Below, in pieces: positions 10,585-21,790 of a stretch of 64,000 nucleotides of DNA (its first letter is position 1; every line of letters begins with the position of its first letter). The DNA lies in NCBI GenBank assembly GCA_019925095.2, contig CM034406.1:5186388-5250387 (forward strand), given 5' to 3'. A program made the position numbers and the translations under genes. Source of the stretch: Dendrolimus kikuchii (Eukaryota; Arthropoda; Insecta; Lepidoptera; Lasiocampidae). A model generated the notes under the pieces. That model was not told the origin of the DNA. It ran no database searches and was given only the letters and a program-made list of their open reading frames with translations.

Positions 10585-10990
10585 AACTACCTGGCTACAT
10601 ATTTGCGGCTTTTGGGGTCGAGACCCTGGGACCATGGGGGCCTGAGGCGCACAAGCTTTATCGGGACATAGTCAAACGTCTGGTGGATGTCTCACGTGAC
10701 CAAAAGACTGGTTTATACCTCGCACAGCGCATCAGCATTGCCATTCAGAGAGGCAATGTGGCCAGTCTTTTGGGCACGTTTCCGACTGAGAGCGGTCTAG
10801 AACTAGATTTTATACTTTAATTTTAGTTTGTATATATAGTTTATTTTTAGTTTAATTTATTGTATAGTTTAATTTATAAGTTAATTTATTTTTAGTATTT
10901 AATTATATGTTTTAAGTTAGTTTTAGTTTGATATTAATTGTTATTTTAATTTAATATTCATGTAAATAGTAATAAACAGTTATAAAGTAG
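10585..10990 (+). pseudogene. LINE-F fragment 2 with 3' UTR
   Basis: Encodes the C-terminal end of the LINE-F protein: GYIFAAFGVETLGPWGPEA-like sequence, then RDQKTGLYLAQRISIAIQRG and ASLLGTF before the stop at about 10820. A long A/T-rich 3' UTR (TTTAGTTTGTATATATAGTT) follows to about 10990, ending AATAAACAG. The reading frame is open but lacks the zinc-finger and endonuclease parts. Confidence 0.7.
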
Positions 10991-11487
10991 AATACACATC
11001 ATTACTACCTGGTATGGAACGTCACATCTCTAGAAAATCGCCAACTCAACCTGTCGCTAACTATACGTCCTCATCAACGAATTACAGAGTAAAAGCGATT
11101 TTGATCGCTTTATATTATTTTGTTATAGATATTTAAAAAAAACCGCTGCCACTAAATCTGCAAGTTACATCCCTAAAATATAAATTCCACATACAAAACG
11201 AATTTATACGTGTGCCACAAAAATACTCTTTGATCTTCGCAAATAAAATGGGCTTTGATCAGGAGATAATAATTTTGTACAAGGTAATATAGCTTCCCAC
11301 GATAGCTTTTCCGATCAAATTAATAGATATTTTATGTTTTCACTTGTTATTATGAGAAGATTGGTTAATTAATGATTTTGTTTACTGATGCTAAAATAAG
11401 GTTTTTGGTAGGAACCTGATATCTAATGATTTCCTGTGGAATGTTATTATTAACAAATGTTTAATATTGGTTATAATGTAGTTGTGT
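10991..11487. other. Unassigned sequence
   Basis: AT-rich; no gene or named repeat. Confidence 0.4.
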
Positions 11488-11682
11488 TGAGTACAACAGA
11501 CAGGCTGATGGGACTGGCGGCCTGCATGTTGGAAAGTGATTACCGTCGCCTATGGAAGTTAGTCACCAAAGGCTATGTACTGCCCGCGTCGATAGGGTGA
11601 CTGGACCCTGGCAACTAATGCCGGAACACAAGTCAAAGTTGTTATGCCGGCATACTCTAGACCAGGGGTAATAGCCATCTGT
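11488..11682 (-). repeat. SINE-A copy 4 (partial)
   Basis: 3' two-thirds of SINE-A, with a diverged stretch in the middle. It is cut after ATAGCCATCT. Confidence 0.7.
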
Positions 11683-11801
11683 TGTAAATACTGGTTTGTA
11701 ATATTTGTTCTTTTGTATTTAAATATTTTTTCGTAGTATTATAGCAACCTTTGTTAACTGTTTTTACTAAAAACTTCATTAAACACGTACATGAAAAAGA
11801 C

Positions 11802-12161
11802 CGAAGTAAGAAAGAGAGTTGGTCTGAAAGAGAGTGTCGGGGTGAAGGTAAGGAAAGGAATGCTCCGGTGGTTCGGGCATGTGGAAAGAATGCATGATGA
11901 AAGAATGACTAAACAGATATACAATGCAAAAGTGGATGGATGCAGAAGTCGTGGAAGGCCACGACACACCTTCCATGATCAAATTGATCGTGTACTAGCG
12001 GAGGGTGATGTCAGGAGCCTTAAGAACAGACGAGTGTGCATGACAAGAGTTATGAATGTCAAAGAAGCAAGTGAGGTGTGTAAGAATGGGCCTAAATGGC
12101 GCTCTGTTGTTCGTGCCTACCCCTCAAGGGAACTGGCGTGAAGTTATGTATATATGTATGT
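11802..12161 (+). mobile_element. LINE-B copy 2, perfect TSD
   Basis: A 5'-truncated copy with an uninterrupted frame (open from 11791 to 12141, the first codons lying in the TSD). It covers VRKRVGLKESVGVKVRK, LRWFGHVERMH, GRPRHTFHDQIDRVLAEGD and the final ARELA-type end, then a (TATG)n tail. ATGAAAAAGAC is duplicated at 11791-11801 and 12162-12172. The intact frame and TSD imply recent insertion. Function: C-terminal region of the element's endonuclease/RT polyprotein, with no catalytic residues present. Confidence 0.85.
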
Positions 12162-12172
12162 ATGAAAAAGAC

Positions 12173-13060
12173 TATATTTTATTTTCAACACCATCTCTCA
12201 TTTCTTTCATCTTCTCCTAATTATTTGGGGTCAGTATGTCGTTTCCTTACACTCCTCTATTCTGATATACAATAAATAATAATAATAAAAACACGTAATG
12301 GTCCCATACTAATTTTATTGGACTTTGGGTTCCGAAGATATAGCAAAAACTTTTTTACCGTACCGTCTATACTTTCATATGCATTTAGCAAAAAGCTGTT
12401 ATTTTGACTGTGTAGTGATATATTATGGTGGGAAGTGAGTGTACGGAACTATCATTCATCGTAAGAAACACAATTAGTTCAACGTTATCCGTTTCACGCG
12501 GATTTTTTGTAAGAGCGTGGCTGCCATCACACTGATCGAGCCGGCCTGTGATCAAGACAATAATTCCAGCATACCTCTATTACGTCAAATTATTTCTCCA
12601 TTCCTGTACGGTTTCCATTACAGCTTTTAAGGTTCTACCGCCAAATTACAGAAAAAGTGGATGTTTGATATATCTTCGGAACATTTCATCATCAACTCGT
12701 TAGATTTATTCTGCACGAATCTCTAGTTCCTACAACTATATCATAGCTTAGCAACTAAAATGGAACTATCATATTAATGTCTATAAGCACTTTGTACCCG
12801 AACTGTGTTGGTCCAATACAAACAAGATCCATCGATCACGTCCAACCTCGCACCGAATGACGAGTACTAAATTTACTGATAATATCAATACCCTAAAATA
12901 TAAGTCTTAAATGTACTGTTATAATCTAGGCGCCGCCAAAGACAGGTTCCACGTACAGATTTGTAGAAGCACATTTATTACCCGTCGGTATTTGAACTAA
13001 TAACTAATAACATTGAAACTATTGTAGTTCTTTTATGATCGTCTTATTTTGTTTACTTAT
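12173..13060. other. Unassigned sequence
   Basis: No gene or family member recognised. Confidence 0.4.
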
Positions 13061-13480
13061 TTATTGGCATACGTTTCTAGAGAGCGGCCTATTGTTCTAT
13101 TGTAATCGTTTATAGCCGCTTGTTGCTGTTGTTGTTAGCCAGGTGTTATCGATTTTAAAGTACAAGCTGATTCTAGGAAGTTTGGTCCACGTTGCCGGGC
13201 GGGCACATTTCATTTGTGCAGTATACAGCGATGCCCGGATTGAGAGAGGGGCAGTCGAGCGAGAACCACGATCTAGGCGAGACGTGTGTGCTACAATCGT
13301 GAATCTAATAGTGACGGACTTTGCGCGTTTTATTGAATTACGACCTTCTGCATTACGTTTGGATTTGTTATGTTCTGTTATATTTGTACCTGTGTTATAC
13401 GTGTTTGTATAGTTCTAATAAACTTTATAATCAATCCAACGGCATTTTAATTCGAGTCTCGCAACTCGTAACAGTACTTA
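13061..13480 (+). other. Possible LTR or promoter-like segment
   Basis: Locally GC-richer, with an 89-codon ORF of unknown kind at 13143-13412. It ends with AATAAACTTTATAATC and CTCGCAACTCGTAACAG, an arrangement seen at LTR R/U5 ends. I find no clear TSD or TG start, so this is weak. Confidence 0.25.
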
Positions 13481-13660
13481 TACATAACGTAGGCGTCAGT
13501 GCTGGACATTGAGTTCACAGTGCCCCAAGGTCTGGCAATTGTTTCTTTGCTGGGTTTGGGTCCTAATAGAAGAGAGAATAGCACCGGAACACACTACAAC
13601 TTGATTGATAATTTTCTCTTTTTATTTTACCTCTTAAACGTGTAAATTTTTATAAAATTA

Positions 13661-14095
13661 CTAGGATATGCCCGCGACTTCGTCCACGTTTGAATTGAAA
13701 TTCCTGCGGGATTCCCGGGACACAAAGTACCGCATTTAAAAGAGAATGAGAATGTAAGCTATTGTTAATAAGCTAATTTTTATGCACTCGAAAAACTAAC
13801 AACTGCTTCCGGGAAAATTCCCGCGAGATTCCCGGTATAAAAAATATCTCACATTTTATTAAAATGTGTGATATTTAATAAATTTTTAATAAAATTTACA
13901 ATCGTTCAGTGAAAAAATCGCTATGTTTTTTTTTCAATGTAACCATATTCCAGGGATATAAAATACCGTAAATTTTAAGACCGGAAGTTTACTATCAATT
14001 ACCAAGAACCGCATTGAAATCGGCCCAGTAGTTATTACGTGAATCCAGAACAAACAGACAAATACAAAAAAATCTAAAAAAAGACTACATTTTTA
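13661..14095 (-). mobile_element. Helitron-like relic
   Basis: Begins GGATATGCCCGCGACTTCGTC, the reverse complement of the usual lepidopteran Helitron-like 3' end (GACGAAGTCGCGGGC...CTAG). It contains repeated CCCGGGA/TTCCCGG motifs and a right part with TCGGCCCAGTAGTTATTACG. Both termini are eroded. Bases 13481-13660 hold nothing recognised. Confidence 0.5.
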
Positions 14096-14404
14096 CAATG
14101 TTATAGATATAACATATAGGTCGTTCCTTCATATTTACTATATATCACGAGAAAAATATAGTAAAGCTTCTGAACCCCTGCCGATTGAGAGAGGTCGAGA
14201 CAGGGTCAAGGACGGTAGAGAGATGACGGTAACGCAAGTAGGCTGTATCCTTGAAAATGTTACGGACAGAGTGATCAATGGACGAGAGAAAGTGATAAAA
14301 TGTTTTCAATATAAAAAACACGCGAACTCTTGAGGCCTTTATTCAATTACTACAGTCTATAAGACACAGTAAATGGTACAAATAGGACGGTATGGAAGAA
14401 ATTA

Positions 14405-14545
14405 CGTAAATAGAGGAATAAATGTGACGTTGCCAAACGTTTAGTAGACGTCTCATGTAACTAAAAAGCTGACGTCTATTGTGTTCAAAGATTAAGGGTC
14501 GCTATATCACGTGGCAACGCCGCCAGTCCGGATAAGTGACAGTGG
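14405..14545 (+). pseudogene. Degenerate LINE-F relic
   Basis: Patchy match to the LINE-F C-terminus (GACGTCTCATGTAACTAAAA; CACGTGGCAACGCCGCCAGT), with frameshifts. Sequence between 14096 and 14404 is unassigned. Confidence 0.45.
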
Positions 14546-14768
14546 TTTGGGATCAATATTTTATAATTAACAATTTTTAAAGTGATAACTTCTTATGGGA
14601 GGTAACGCGTTACGGCGCCAGTCTGTCTGGCTTCCTTTTCTCTTGCGCATATGGTAGCGGTAGACAGGCTCGTCCTTTCTCACCTTAACCCAGAGCGCTA
14701 GCCGTAATTCGGTAATCAGATTAAATAATGATACTAATAATGTACATATACTAATAAGTACCAATAAT
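14546..14768. other. Unassigned sequence
   Basis: GC-richer patch (GGTAACGCGTTACGGCGCCA). Contents unknown. Confidence 0.35.
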
Positions 14769-15183
14769 GAACTTGTGGATCAATCCTGCCGAGACATGGA
14801 CACTGACGGCAGGATTGGTCCACAAGTTCCAAGTCGTTTAACGGGCTATGGAGCGAGCTATGCTGGGTTTTTCTCTTATGGATAAAATCAGAAATGAGGA
14901 TATCCGTAAGAGAACCAAGGTAACCGACATAGCTCGCAAAATTAGCAAGTTGAAGTGGCAGTGGGCCGGTCACGTCTGCCGCAGGACCGATGGCCGATGG
15001 AGCAGACGAGTCCTGGAGTGGAGACCGCGTCTCGGTAAACGTAGTGTCGAACGCCCTCCAGTCCGATGGACCGACGACCTATGCAAGGTCGCCGGTAGGC
15101 GCTGGATGAGGAAAACAGAGGACAGGGATGAGTGGCGCCGTCTTGGGGAGGCCAACGTTCAGCAGTGGACTACGAATGGCTGA
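14769..15183 (+). pseudogene. RTE-like LINE C-terminal fragment
   Basis: From about 14789 the frame reads AETWTLTAGLVHKFQVV, a stop (TAA at about 14840), then RAMERAMLGFSLMDKIRNED, KWQWAGHVCRRTDGRW, RPPVRWTDDL and a WRRLGEANVQQW end. This matches the conserved C-terminal domain of RTE-type LINE proteins as generally known. No RT catalytic motif is present. One in-frame stop makes it a pseudogene. Its 5' junction is a 22 bp inverted repeat (14769-14790 / 14807-14828), which looks like a templated or twin-priming junction. It is related in architecture to, but distinct from, LINE-B. Confidence 0.8.
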
Positions 15184-15838
15184 CGACGAAAAAATAATGT
15201 ACATACACAAAATTCGAATGTACATATTCAAGAATTGTAATTAAGAATAAAATATATTTTATAACCGATAAAAGATTTTATTTATAAATAACCTTTCCTT
15301 ACATTATCATATTAATATACATAAAATTTAAGTAATAACCTAAGATTTTTTCAAGTTAAACAATTTCAATATTAAATAGTTACAAACTTAGATTAGTTTA
15401 TCACTTCTGTGGGGCTTCCCGTGACGTACACGTTTTTTTAAATTTTATTTTAGTAAAAAAGTAAATAGTATACACTTTGTAATTAATTTATTTTTAAGTT
15501 TATATTGTATTTTTATAAGTTTAGGATAATTGCAGATTTTTTTGTAGAATGTGACTTCATGTGATTAATCAGGAATATTTAGGTATATAAATATGATTTT
15601 GAAATTTCTGTAAGAAATAAAAAAAAATCGTCCCAAATTTGCCGCCCCTCCAAAATCCTCCACTTTTGGCTTCACCCTACTCAGCTTATTGGTAAATCCG
15701 CTACTGGACCTAATTCTGTGTTGAGTTTCATTTAACTTAGTCAAGTAGTTTTCGCGTGACGCTTTAACAGACACAAAATTTTCAATAATTGCATTTTCGG
15801 AATGTGCTGATCTGGCTTCCCTGTTTCCTATTCCCTAT
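15184..15838. other. LINE 3' UTR and unassigned sequence
   Basis: The first ~60 bp may be the 3' UTR/tail of the preceding LINE. The rest is AT-rich with no gene. Confidence 0.35.
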
Positions 15839-16060
15839 TGTTTCACAGTGGAAATTAAACGTTTCGCCCCCATGTTCCTTCTACATACGACAGACCTGTG
15901 GAATGCACTGCCAGAGTCCGTGTTTCCCGAAAAGTACAATCCGGGTATCTTCAAGTCTCGTGTGCATAGGTATTATCTAGGTAAACGTGCTCCATCTTCG
16001 ACCGCATCATCGTCCGGCATTGGACGAGATCGTGGGAAAACGCAAACCTATTTATTATAA
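15839..16060 (+). pseudogene. LINE C-terminal fragment (VFPEKYN type)
   Basis: The frame encodes [36 protein letters not shown] and the end of a LINE polyprotein, followed by an A-rich tail (ATTATAAAAAAAG). The same C-terminus occurs at 38340-38460. There is no RT motif. It is a 3' remnant of a CR1/Jockey-superclade LINE; the exact clade is not determined. Confidence 0.7.
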
Positions 16061-17480
16061 AAAAAGAATCTGCTATTTCAATATCTTGTGGCTTTGCGAA
16101 GATATTCAAAGTGCGATACCATTGCGATTGTGTCAAAATTCGTATTCTACTAAATACACAATATCTTCTCGATATCGTCGCGGCAGAATAATAGTAGAAA
16201 CAATTTGGTATTAACACCCGCTGAAATGGCGTTAGCCGAATTGAATATTGAAAATCTACAAAAAAATTTAAACATTATTTCGCGCGTTTTCGTTAAAATA
16301 ACATCCTGTAGTGTAATATTATACAAAATATGATAATCAGTGGTAATTGCTTAGTAAAAATAACTTTTATAATGGGAAACGTAGCTTTAAGAATTATAAT
16401 AACTAATTAAAAACTAAATACTTAAAAATAAATATGTATCTAATTATAAATAAACTAAATTATAAATAAATTAAACTATACAATAAATTAAACTATATAT
16501 ACAAACTAAACTAGTTTTCGTTTATAAATATTTATAAAGATAGACTAGCGTGCCCGTGACACGCCATTGAGATGAAGAGATTGCCGAAATCAGGCAAACC
16601 TACGATTGAGACGATAGTGTCCAGCGATTCTGACGAGATAGTAATAGTAGACTTGGGCCCCTGTTGATCAAGACGAATGTAACATATTTGATCAATTGCT
16701 TTTTAGTAATTTCCCATATAAACATTCCATTCTTTATTCTTTATTATACTCAAAAAGTTACATACAAAATTATAGAATAGTGGTGATGTACAAAGGCGAG
16801 CTTAACCCTAAGAGTTTTCTTCCAGCAAACCTATGAGTCTAGCGAGAAGGGAAGATGCAAAAGGCAGGGTTGTTTACATTAAAGATATTTAACGATATAA
16901 CATATAATATAAACAGATTAAATAAATTATATACAAGATATTCTTTCTACTCAAATGAAACAATCAAAGTGATGCATAATAAACATAACCTTGAATCATT
17001 CAAATGTTATTTAGTAGCGTCGTGTGCTTCTAGTTCTGTACATTTCAGCATTAGTCGTGGAAAAAATAACACATAGAAGTCTACTCTAAAGATCATGAAA
17101 CTGTACTACAAGGCGCTTGAAATTTCCTTGATAGATGTCCCGGTATAAAGGTTATCCGGTCAGTTTTGATGGATTGCTCCTAAGTGACATGTAGCCTTAA
17201 GATCGAATACTCTTTGCAACAGCCGCATAACTTAGCGAGTAGACTATTTCTGCACGAAATAAATCAAGTTTTCTAGTTTCCTTTTCCTACTTATTTCATT
17301 GCTTGAATAATGTTCAAGAAAAATGGAAGGAACTAAAATTGTACCCTTGAGAGTTTCTTCGTGTTGGTAGGATAAATGAAGGATTTCCTTGATTTGTGTA
17401 GGCAGTGAAGTATTTGTTTTATAAGCATTAGGTAAATACAGGGTGAATTTTTCAAGTGGTCCTCTATGGCTCCATCCAAA
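16061..17480. other. Unassigned sequence with one short unusual ORF
   Basis: A 31-codon frame at 16572-16667 (+), MKRLPKSGKPTIETIVSSD and on, has the Ser/Asp-rich look of a LINE ORF1 start, but is too short to call. 16420-16510 (minus) resembles the AT-rich 3' UTR of LINE-F fragment 2 (a shared TAGTTTGTATATATAGTTTA). The rest is unrecognised. Confidence 0.35.
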
Positions 17481-17716
17481 TCTATACTAATATTATAAAG
17501 CTGAAGAGTTTCTTTGTTTAAACGCGCTAATCTCAGGAACTGCTTGTTTGATTTGAAAAATTCTTTCAATGTTAGATAGTCCATTTATCGAGGAAGGCTA
17601 TAGGCTATATATCATCACGCTAAGACCAATAGGAGCGGAGCACTAATGAAGAATGTTTCAAAATCGGAGAGTTTTGAAAGCAAATTCCACGCGGACGACG
17701 TCGCGGGCACAGCTAG
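17481..17716 (+). mobile_element. Helitron-like element, complete (236 bp)
   Basis: Starts TCTATACTAATATTATAAAG, ends CACAGCTAG, and sits between A and T. That is the Helitron signature (5' TC, 3' CTAG, AT target). A hairpin-capable CGCGGACGACGTCGCGG lies just before the end. Non-autonomous: no Rep/helicase. Confidence 0.7.
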
Positions 17717-18393
17717 TCTATAATATAGTGAAAAATACACAAATGATTCTCGGGGCTGATTATATGATATGATGAAAACGTAAGTGGTATCATTACATTT
17801 TTGATAACTTAACTACCCTAATCAAGAATTGTATCGACGGGTTTGAAAAAATACAACTGTATTATTACACCAACTCATAGTCCGGCTTATAAGAATTTTT
17901 TGTAAAGAAATGTCAAACGTTGTGAATTAACGTTCAGTTTTTATTCAAATTAAAATAAAAAAATGATAAAATCACCGACATAACTTATTAAAATTGTGTG
18001 TATTTTCTTTTTAGTATATGGTCTTGGATAAAAAAAAAATCGTGACTTAACCTCTACATGGACCAGATAACTTGTTTATTCAGCTTTAATTTATTTTTTA
18101 AAAGACCTCGATACAAGCACTCCTCGCTGAGATATCGTTCTTTGAATAGCAAAAGATCATTTTACCTTTGATTTTATCAATATCTCGGAAACCAATGATC
18201 GTACAGAAAGTTTAAAGGTGGGGTTCGAAAACTTGAATAAATTCTCTATAACGGTGGGTCACACTCCTTTCTCATTCTTCGATTTTTTTTCAATCATTAA
18301 TAACATTTTTATTATCTAATTTATTTAGGGGCTTTTAGTGATGATGTCACCACGTCAGCCCCATCTTACCCTAATCATACAATTGCACAAAAT
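17717..18393. other. Unassigned sequence
   Basis: AT-rich; no gene or named repeat. Confidence 0.4.
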
Positions 18394-18660
18394 TTATATA
18401 AACGTTTTCACCATTTTATATATCAAAAGAGCCGCAGCAGACTGTGGCCGCGACAAAATGTTCTGGAAAACACCCATGTCCATCAAATTCATTCCTAGAG
18501 CATCCACCAGCTCCTTCCTATCGTCTCTGGTCCGAACACATTCTACTAATAAATGATGTACGTCTTCGACTATATTGCGTTGCAGACAATCATTCATTAA
18601 AAGAATTTGAAAAAGCAACAAAAAAGGACTTTTGTTAGTTTTTTGGAAAAACAAGCGCCT
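18394..18660 (-). pseudogene. LINE C-terminal fragment with EDVHHLLVEC motif
   Basis: The frame encodes EDVHHLLVECVRTRDDRKEL and ends ALLIYKMVKTF. The 'ED..HLL.EC...R' pattern is the C-terminal Cys/His motif following RNase H or RT in I/Jockey/R1-like LINEs. Upstream cysteines of the motif are not clear, probably decayed. The fragment is short and 5'-truncated. Confidence 0.55.
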
Positions 18661-19017
18661 AATCTAAAATAGAGGAAACCACGGATGTTAAGTGTGCCTT
18701 ATATAGTTTAATATACGCACAAAAATTCTACAGAGTTTCAATTTAATCCAGCCAGCCGTATTTTTATCCTACTCGATTGAATTATTGCAAAAATTAAAGG
18801 AGCAAGGTTTTTGCTCTGATAAACTCATAATAATTATATTAATACGTGAAGCAAAAACTTTATATAGCTTTTTACGAAAATTGCGCGGACGGAGGAGTAT
18901 GAAATTTCGCACATTTATGGTTTATATAGAGAAGGAGTGCAGAATGCTAATATTTTATAAAATTATGCATATAAAATACATTAAATCAATAATACACTTC
19001 TGGACAACACTATATTC
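18661..19017. other. Unassigned sequence
   Basis: Contains an unrecognised ORF (18785-19024). It may include upstream remains of the preceding minus-strand LINE. Confidence 0.35.
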
Positions 19018-19680
19018 CGATTAGCCGCGAGTTTACGCCTGGGGGCACCATGTTGCGTACCACATCACTGTCAATGTGGAGCTATGGTAGACCGATTTGG
19101 ACACCACGGGTTGTCATGTTTAAAAAGCGCAGGAAGAAGATCTCGTCATGCCAGCCTCAACGACATCATTCGCCGAGCTCTTGTCAGCGTCGGCGTCCCG
19201 GCCATTCTGGAACCGAATGGCCTGGTGCGTGACGATGGCAAGAGACCGGACGGAATGTCACTCGTCCCTTGGAAGATGGGGCGGCCGCTAGTATGGGATG
19301 CGACCTGTGTTGATACATTGGCCCCGTCACATCTTCCAATGACCGAGTCAGGGGCTGGCAACGCTGCCGCTTCAGCTGAGGACGTCAAACGGCGCAAATA
19401 TGGAGCCTTAGGAAGGGCTTACATATTTGTGCCGTTTGGGGTTGAAACATTAGACCCGTGGGGTCCGTCGGCAAAGAGTTTCTTTAAAGACATATGTCAG
19501 AACCTCTTTGACACTACCCGTGATCAGAAGGCTGGCTCATATTTTGCACAACAAATAAGTATTGCCATACAGCGTGGTAATGCAGCCAGCCTTCTGGGCA
19601 CGCTCTCCGTTGGAAGTGATCTGCTACATAATGCATTTTAGTTTCAATGTCTTTGGTTTTTTTTTTACTAATTCAACAAC
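19018..19680 (+). pseudogene. LINE-F fragment 3: zinc finger plus PD-(D/E)XK-like endonuclease
   Basis: Longest LINE-F piece. The frame is open from 19018 to the stop at 19641 (about 207 codons; an internal ATG at 19084). In order: RLAASLRLGAP, a zinc-binding cluster C-Q-C-G-A...GHHGLSC with a downstream RH, then the nuclease core KRPDG (PD, about 54-56 counted from the ATG), [10 protein letters not shown] (D72) and KRRKY (K/R about 102-105), then a C-terminal extension ending AIQRGNAASLLGTL. A Cys/His cluster followed by PD...D...K is the restriction-like endonuclease layout of R2/NeSL-type non-LTR elements, which nicks the target for priming. The RT upstream is absent through 5' truncation. 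No frameshift, so probably younger than its sisters. The family name is not known to me; clade placement is inference from motif order. Confidence 0.7.
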
Positions 19681-20049
19681 TTTGATCTAAGTCCATAACG
19701 GTTAAATTAATAATATTAATTAATAAACTATTTAGGAATTATTAAAGGTGCATCCCGAAAATGACGATACGTATTGTGAATTAATCGCGTTATAAAAAAA
19801 ACATTACACACTACCATCTATTTGACACACAGAAGAATAGATACTCTTTTGTTTATTGTTAAAGTCAATCTGTGATTATCGAAGTACATATTGTCTTTGA
19901 CAACAGAACTTTAATAATGTCCAAACTTATAATATAAATTAATTACAGTCGAATGATCGACCACTGGGCGACCACTAGTCTTTATAATATAAAAAAAATC
20001 TCTCGCTCACATAGTATAAAACATTAGTCGCTTTCCGCGTCTGTCTGTA
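19681..20049. other. Unassigned sequence
   Basis: AT-rich; no gene. Confidence 0.4.
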
Positions 20050-20074
20050 TATCCACTAACTATCTATCTATCTA

Positions 20075-20130
<56 letters not shown>

Positions 20131-20220
20131 CATACATACATACATAACTTCACGCTAGTTCCCTTGCGGGGTAGGCACGAACAACAGAGTGCCATATATA
20201 TATATATATATATATATATG
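20050..20220 (-). repeat. (CTAT)n/(TA)n microsatellite split by a LINE-B 3' stub (copy 3)
   Basis: A long TA array (about 20078-20126) and a second one (20193-20219) flank about 65 bp of the LINE-B 3' end in minus orientation (CATAACTTCACGCTAGTTCC to AACAACAGAGTGCC). The likely history is insertion of a very short LINE-B into a TA array. Confidence 0.8.
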
Positions 20221-20385
20221 TATAACACTTATTAACTTTATATGTATGTAAGTCAAATAAAGCTTCATAACGGGCTTTGACCTTCGGGAATATATTCTAG
20301 TATTGTATGTAATGTGTCTATTTGTTTTGTATATATTATTGTAATTTACAATTTGTAATATTTTAAATTCTTTTTATCGAAGTAT

Positions 20386-20597
20386 TTTTTTTATTGCTTG
20401 AGTTCAACAGACAGTCTGAAGACCGTCTATGAACATTTGCAACACCAAAGGCGTTACAAGTGCGCTGCTGCTTTCTTAAGGGAGACTGGATGCTGCCCAC
20501 TAATGCCAGCCGAAACACAACTCAAGGTTGTTATGGCGGCATACTCTAAATCAGGGGTGGTAGCCATCCAGACGGGCAAATACCCTACCAACTGACA
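20386..20597 (-). repeat. SINE-A copy 5 (partial)
   Basis: 3' two-thirds of SINE-A, with a deletion between the A-tail and CATAGGCGATG. It is truncated after the AGGTGGTAGGGTATTTGCC equivalent. Confidence 0.75.
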
Positions 20598-21429
20598 TTT
20601 TTGAAGTCAAAAAGATAATATATTTTTCCAACAACGCAGTGAATATCATGTTGTATAAACAAGAGCAAAGTAACACAGTGCTCGTAAAAGCTCCCCGATT
20701 CACGAACAATGTGGAAGTGGATAGAGATTAAGGCAATCAGACTGTCAGTGTTATTAGCTAGAAGTCTGGACGCAGACGATGTGATTTCAGTAAAATTTTT
20801 ATTCTTTATTCGTTGGAACATTTGGTCATATTATTTTGTTTATTTAATATTTCTGCAGGATTGTACTTTCATCATAAAAGTATATTTTATAAATTAAATT
20901 AATAGCAATGTTTCTCGGTCAGATATCTCGGTTCACTACTGCAGCATAATTTTAATATAGTGAAGGATGTAAGGGTAAATGTAGCATGGCTAAAGTGGAG
21001 ACAGGTAACTGGTGTGACATGCCATAATGTAATGCCATTTAAACTAAAACGTCAGATATATAAATCTGTCATACAAATTCAATTTGGTTAGGAAAGGTAC
21101 ATTTTAATGGATGCATTTTTTATTTAATCAAACAAAAAAACTGAATTCGGTTTGGAACCAAAAAACGCATCCATAGTCTACTCTAAAATTATGCCGCCTC
21201 TCACCACGTCTAGACTAAATTTATGCCGCCCGTCCACGCGGCTGTAACACTTTTTCGTGACAGAAAAATCCTAATCCCCCCGTCTATATAGAAGTTGCAC
21301 TTCAAAAAAAAGGTATACAAAATATAGTATAAGAGGAGCTGCTATGTAAATGAAGTTTTGTTTGTATACTACCGATTATGTTATACTGATCCGAATGTTG
21401 GACCACTAAGTGATAGACCACAAATGTCT
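20598..21429. other. Unassigned sequence
   Basis: No gene or named repeat recognised. Confidence 0.4.
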
Positions 21430-21635
21430 CCACTCAGCTTAGATGGTCTAAAGTATGTCGGAATAACAATCTTGAGTTGTGTTCCGGCATTAGTGACCAG
21501 GTTCCAGTCTCCCTTAAGAGAGCAGCAGCGCATTTGTAGCAACTTTGGTGGTGCAAATGTCCATAGGCAATGGTAACCGCTTTCCATCAAGTGGACCGTC
21601 TGCCTGTCTGCTGATCTCCAGCAATAATAAAAAAT
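21430..21635 (+). repeat. SINE-A copy 6 (5'-truncated)
   Basis: Matches SINE-A from the GTCTAAAGTATGTCGG part to the A-tail CAGCAATAATAAAAAA. Confidence 0.8.
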
Positions 21636-21790
21636 AGATGAGAATGTTGAGATGGATATGGCGTGTTACAAGAATGAAGAAAAGATATGGTGAGAAATTA
21701 GAATATAATATACCAGGGCTAAAGCCTTGGAAAATGGAAAAAAGTGAAAAAAAATATAAGTAAGATGAAACCTATTGAAAGAGGAAGAGA
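21636..21790 (+). pseudogene. Possible RTE-like relic
   Basis: The frame MRMLRWIWRVTRMKKRYGE resembles the 'MRMLRWM.GVTR.DR.RNE' C-terminal stretch of RTE-type LINEs. It decays quickly downstream. Weak. Confidence 0.3.

Noticed and set aside
13143..13412. 89-codon ORF as a host gene
   Set aside because: No domain, no conservation evidence, and it sits in an LTR/promoter-like stretch.
20050..20220. TA/CATA arrays as a single compound microsatellite
   Set aside because: The middle ~65 bp is the LINE-B 3' end, so this is an insertion into an array rather than one repeat.
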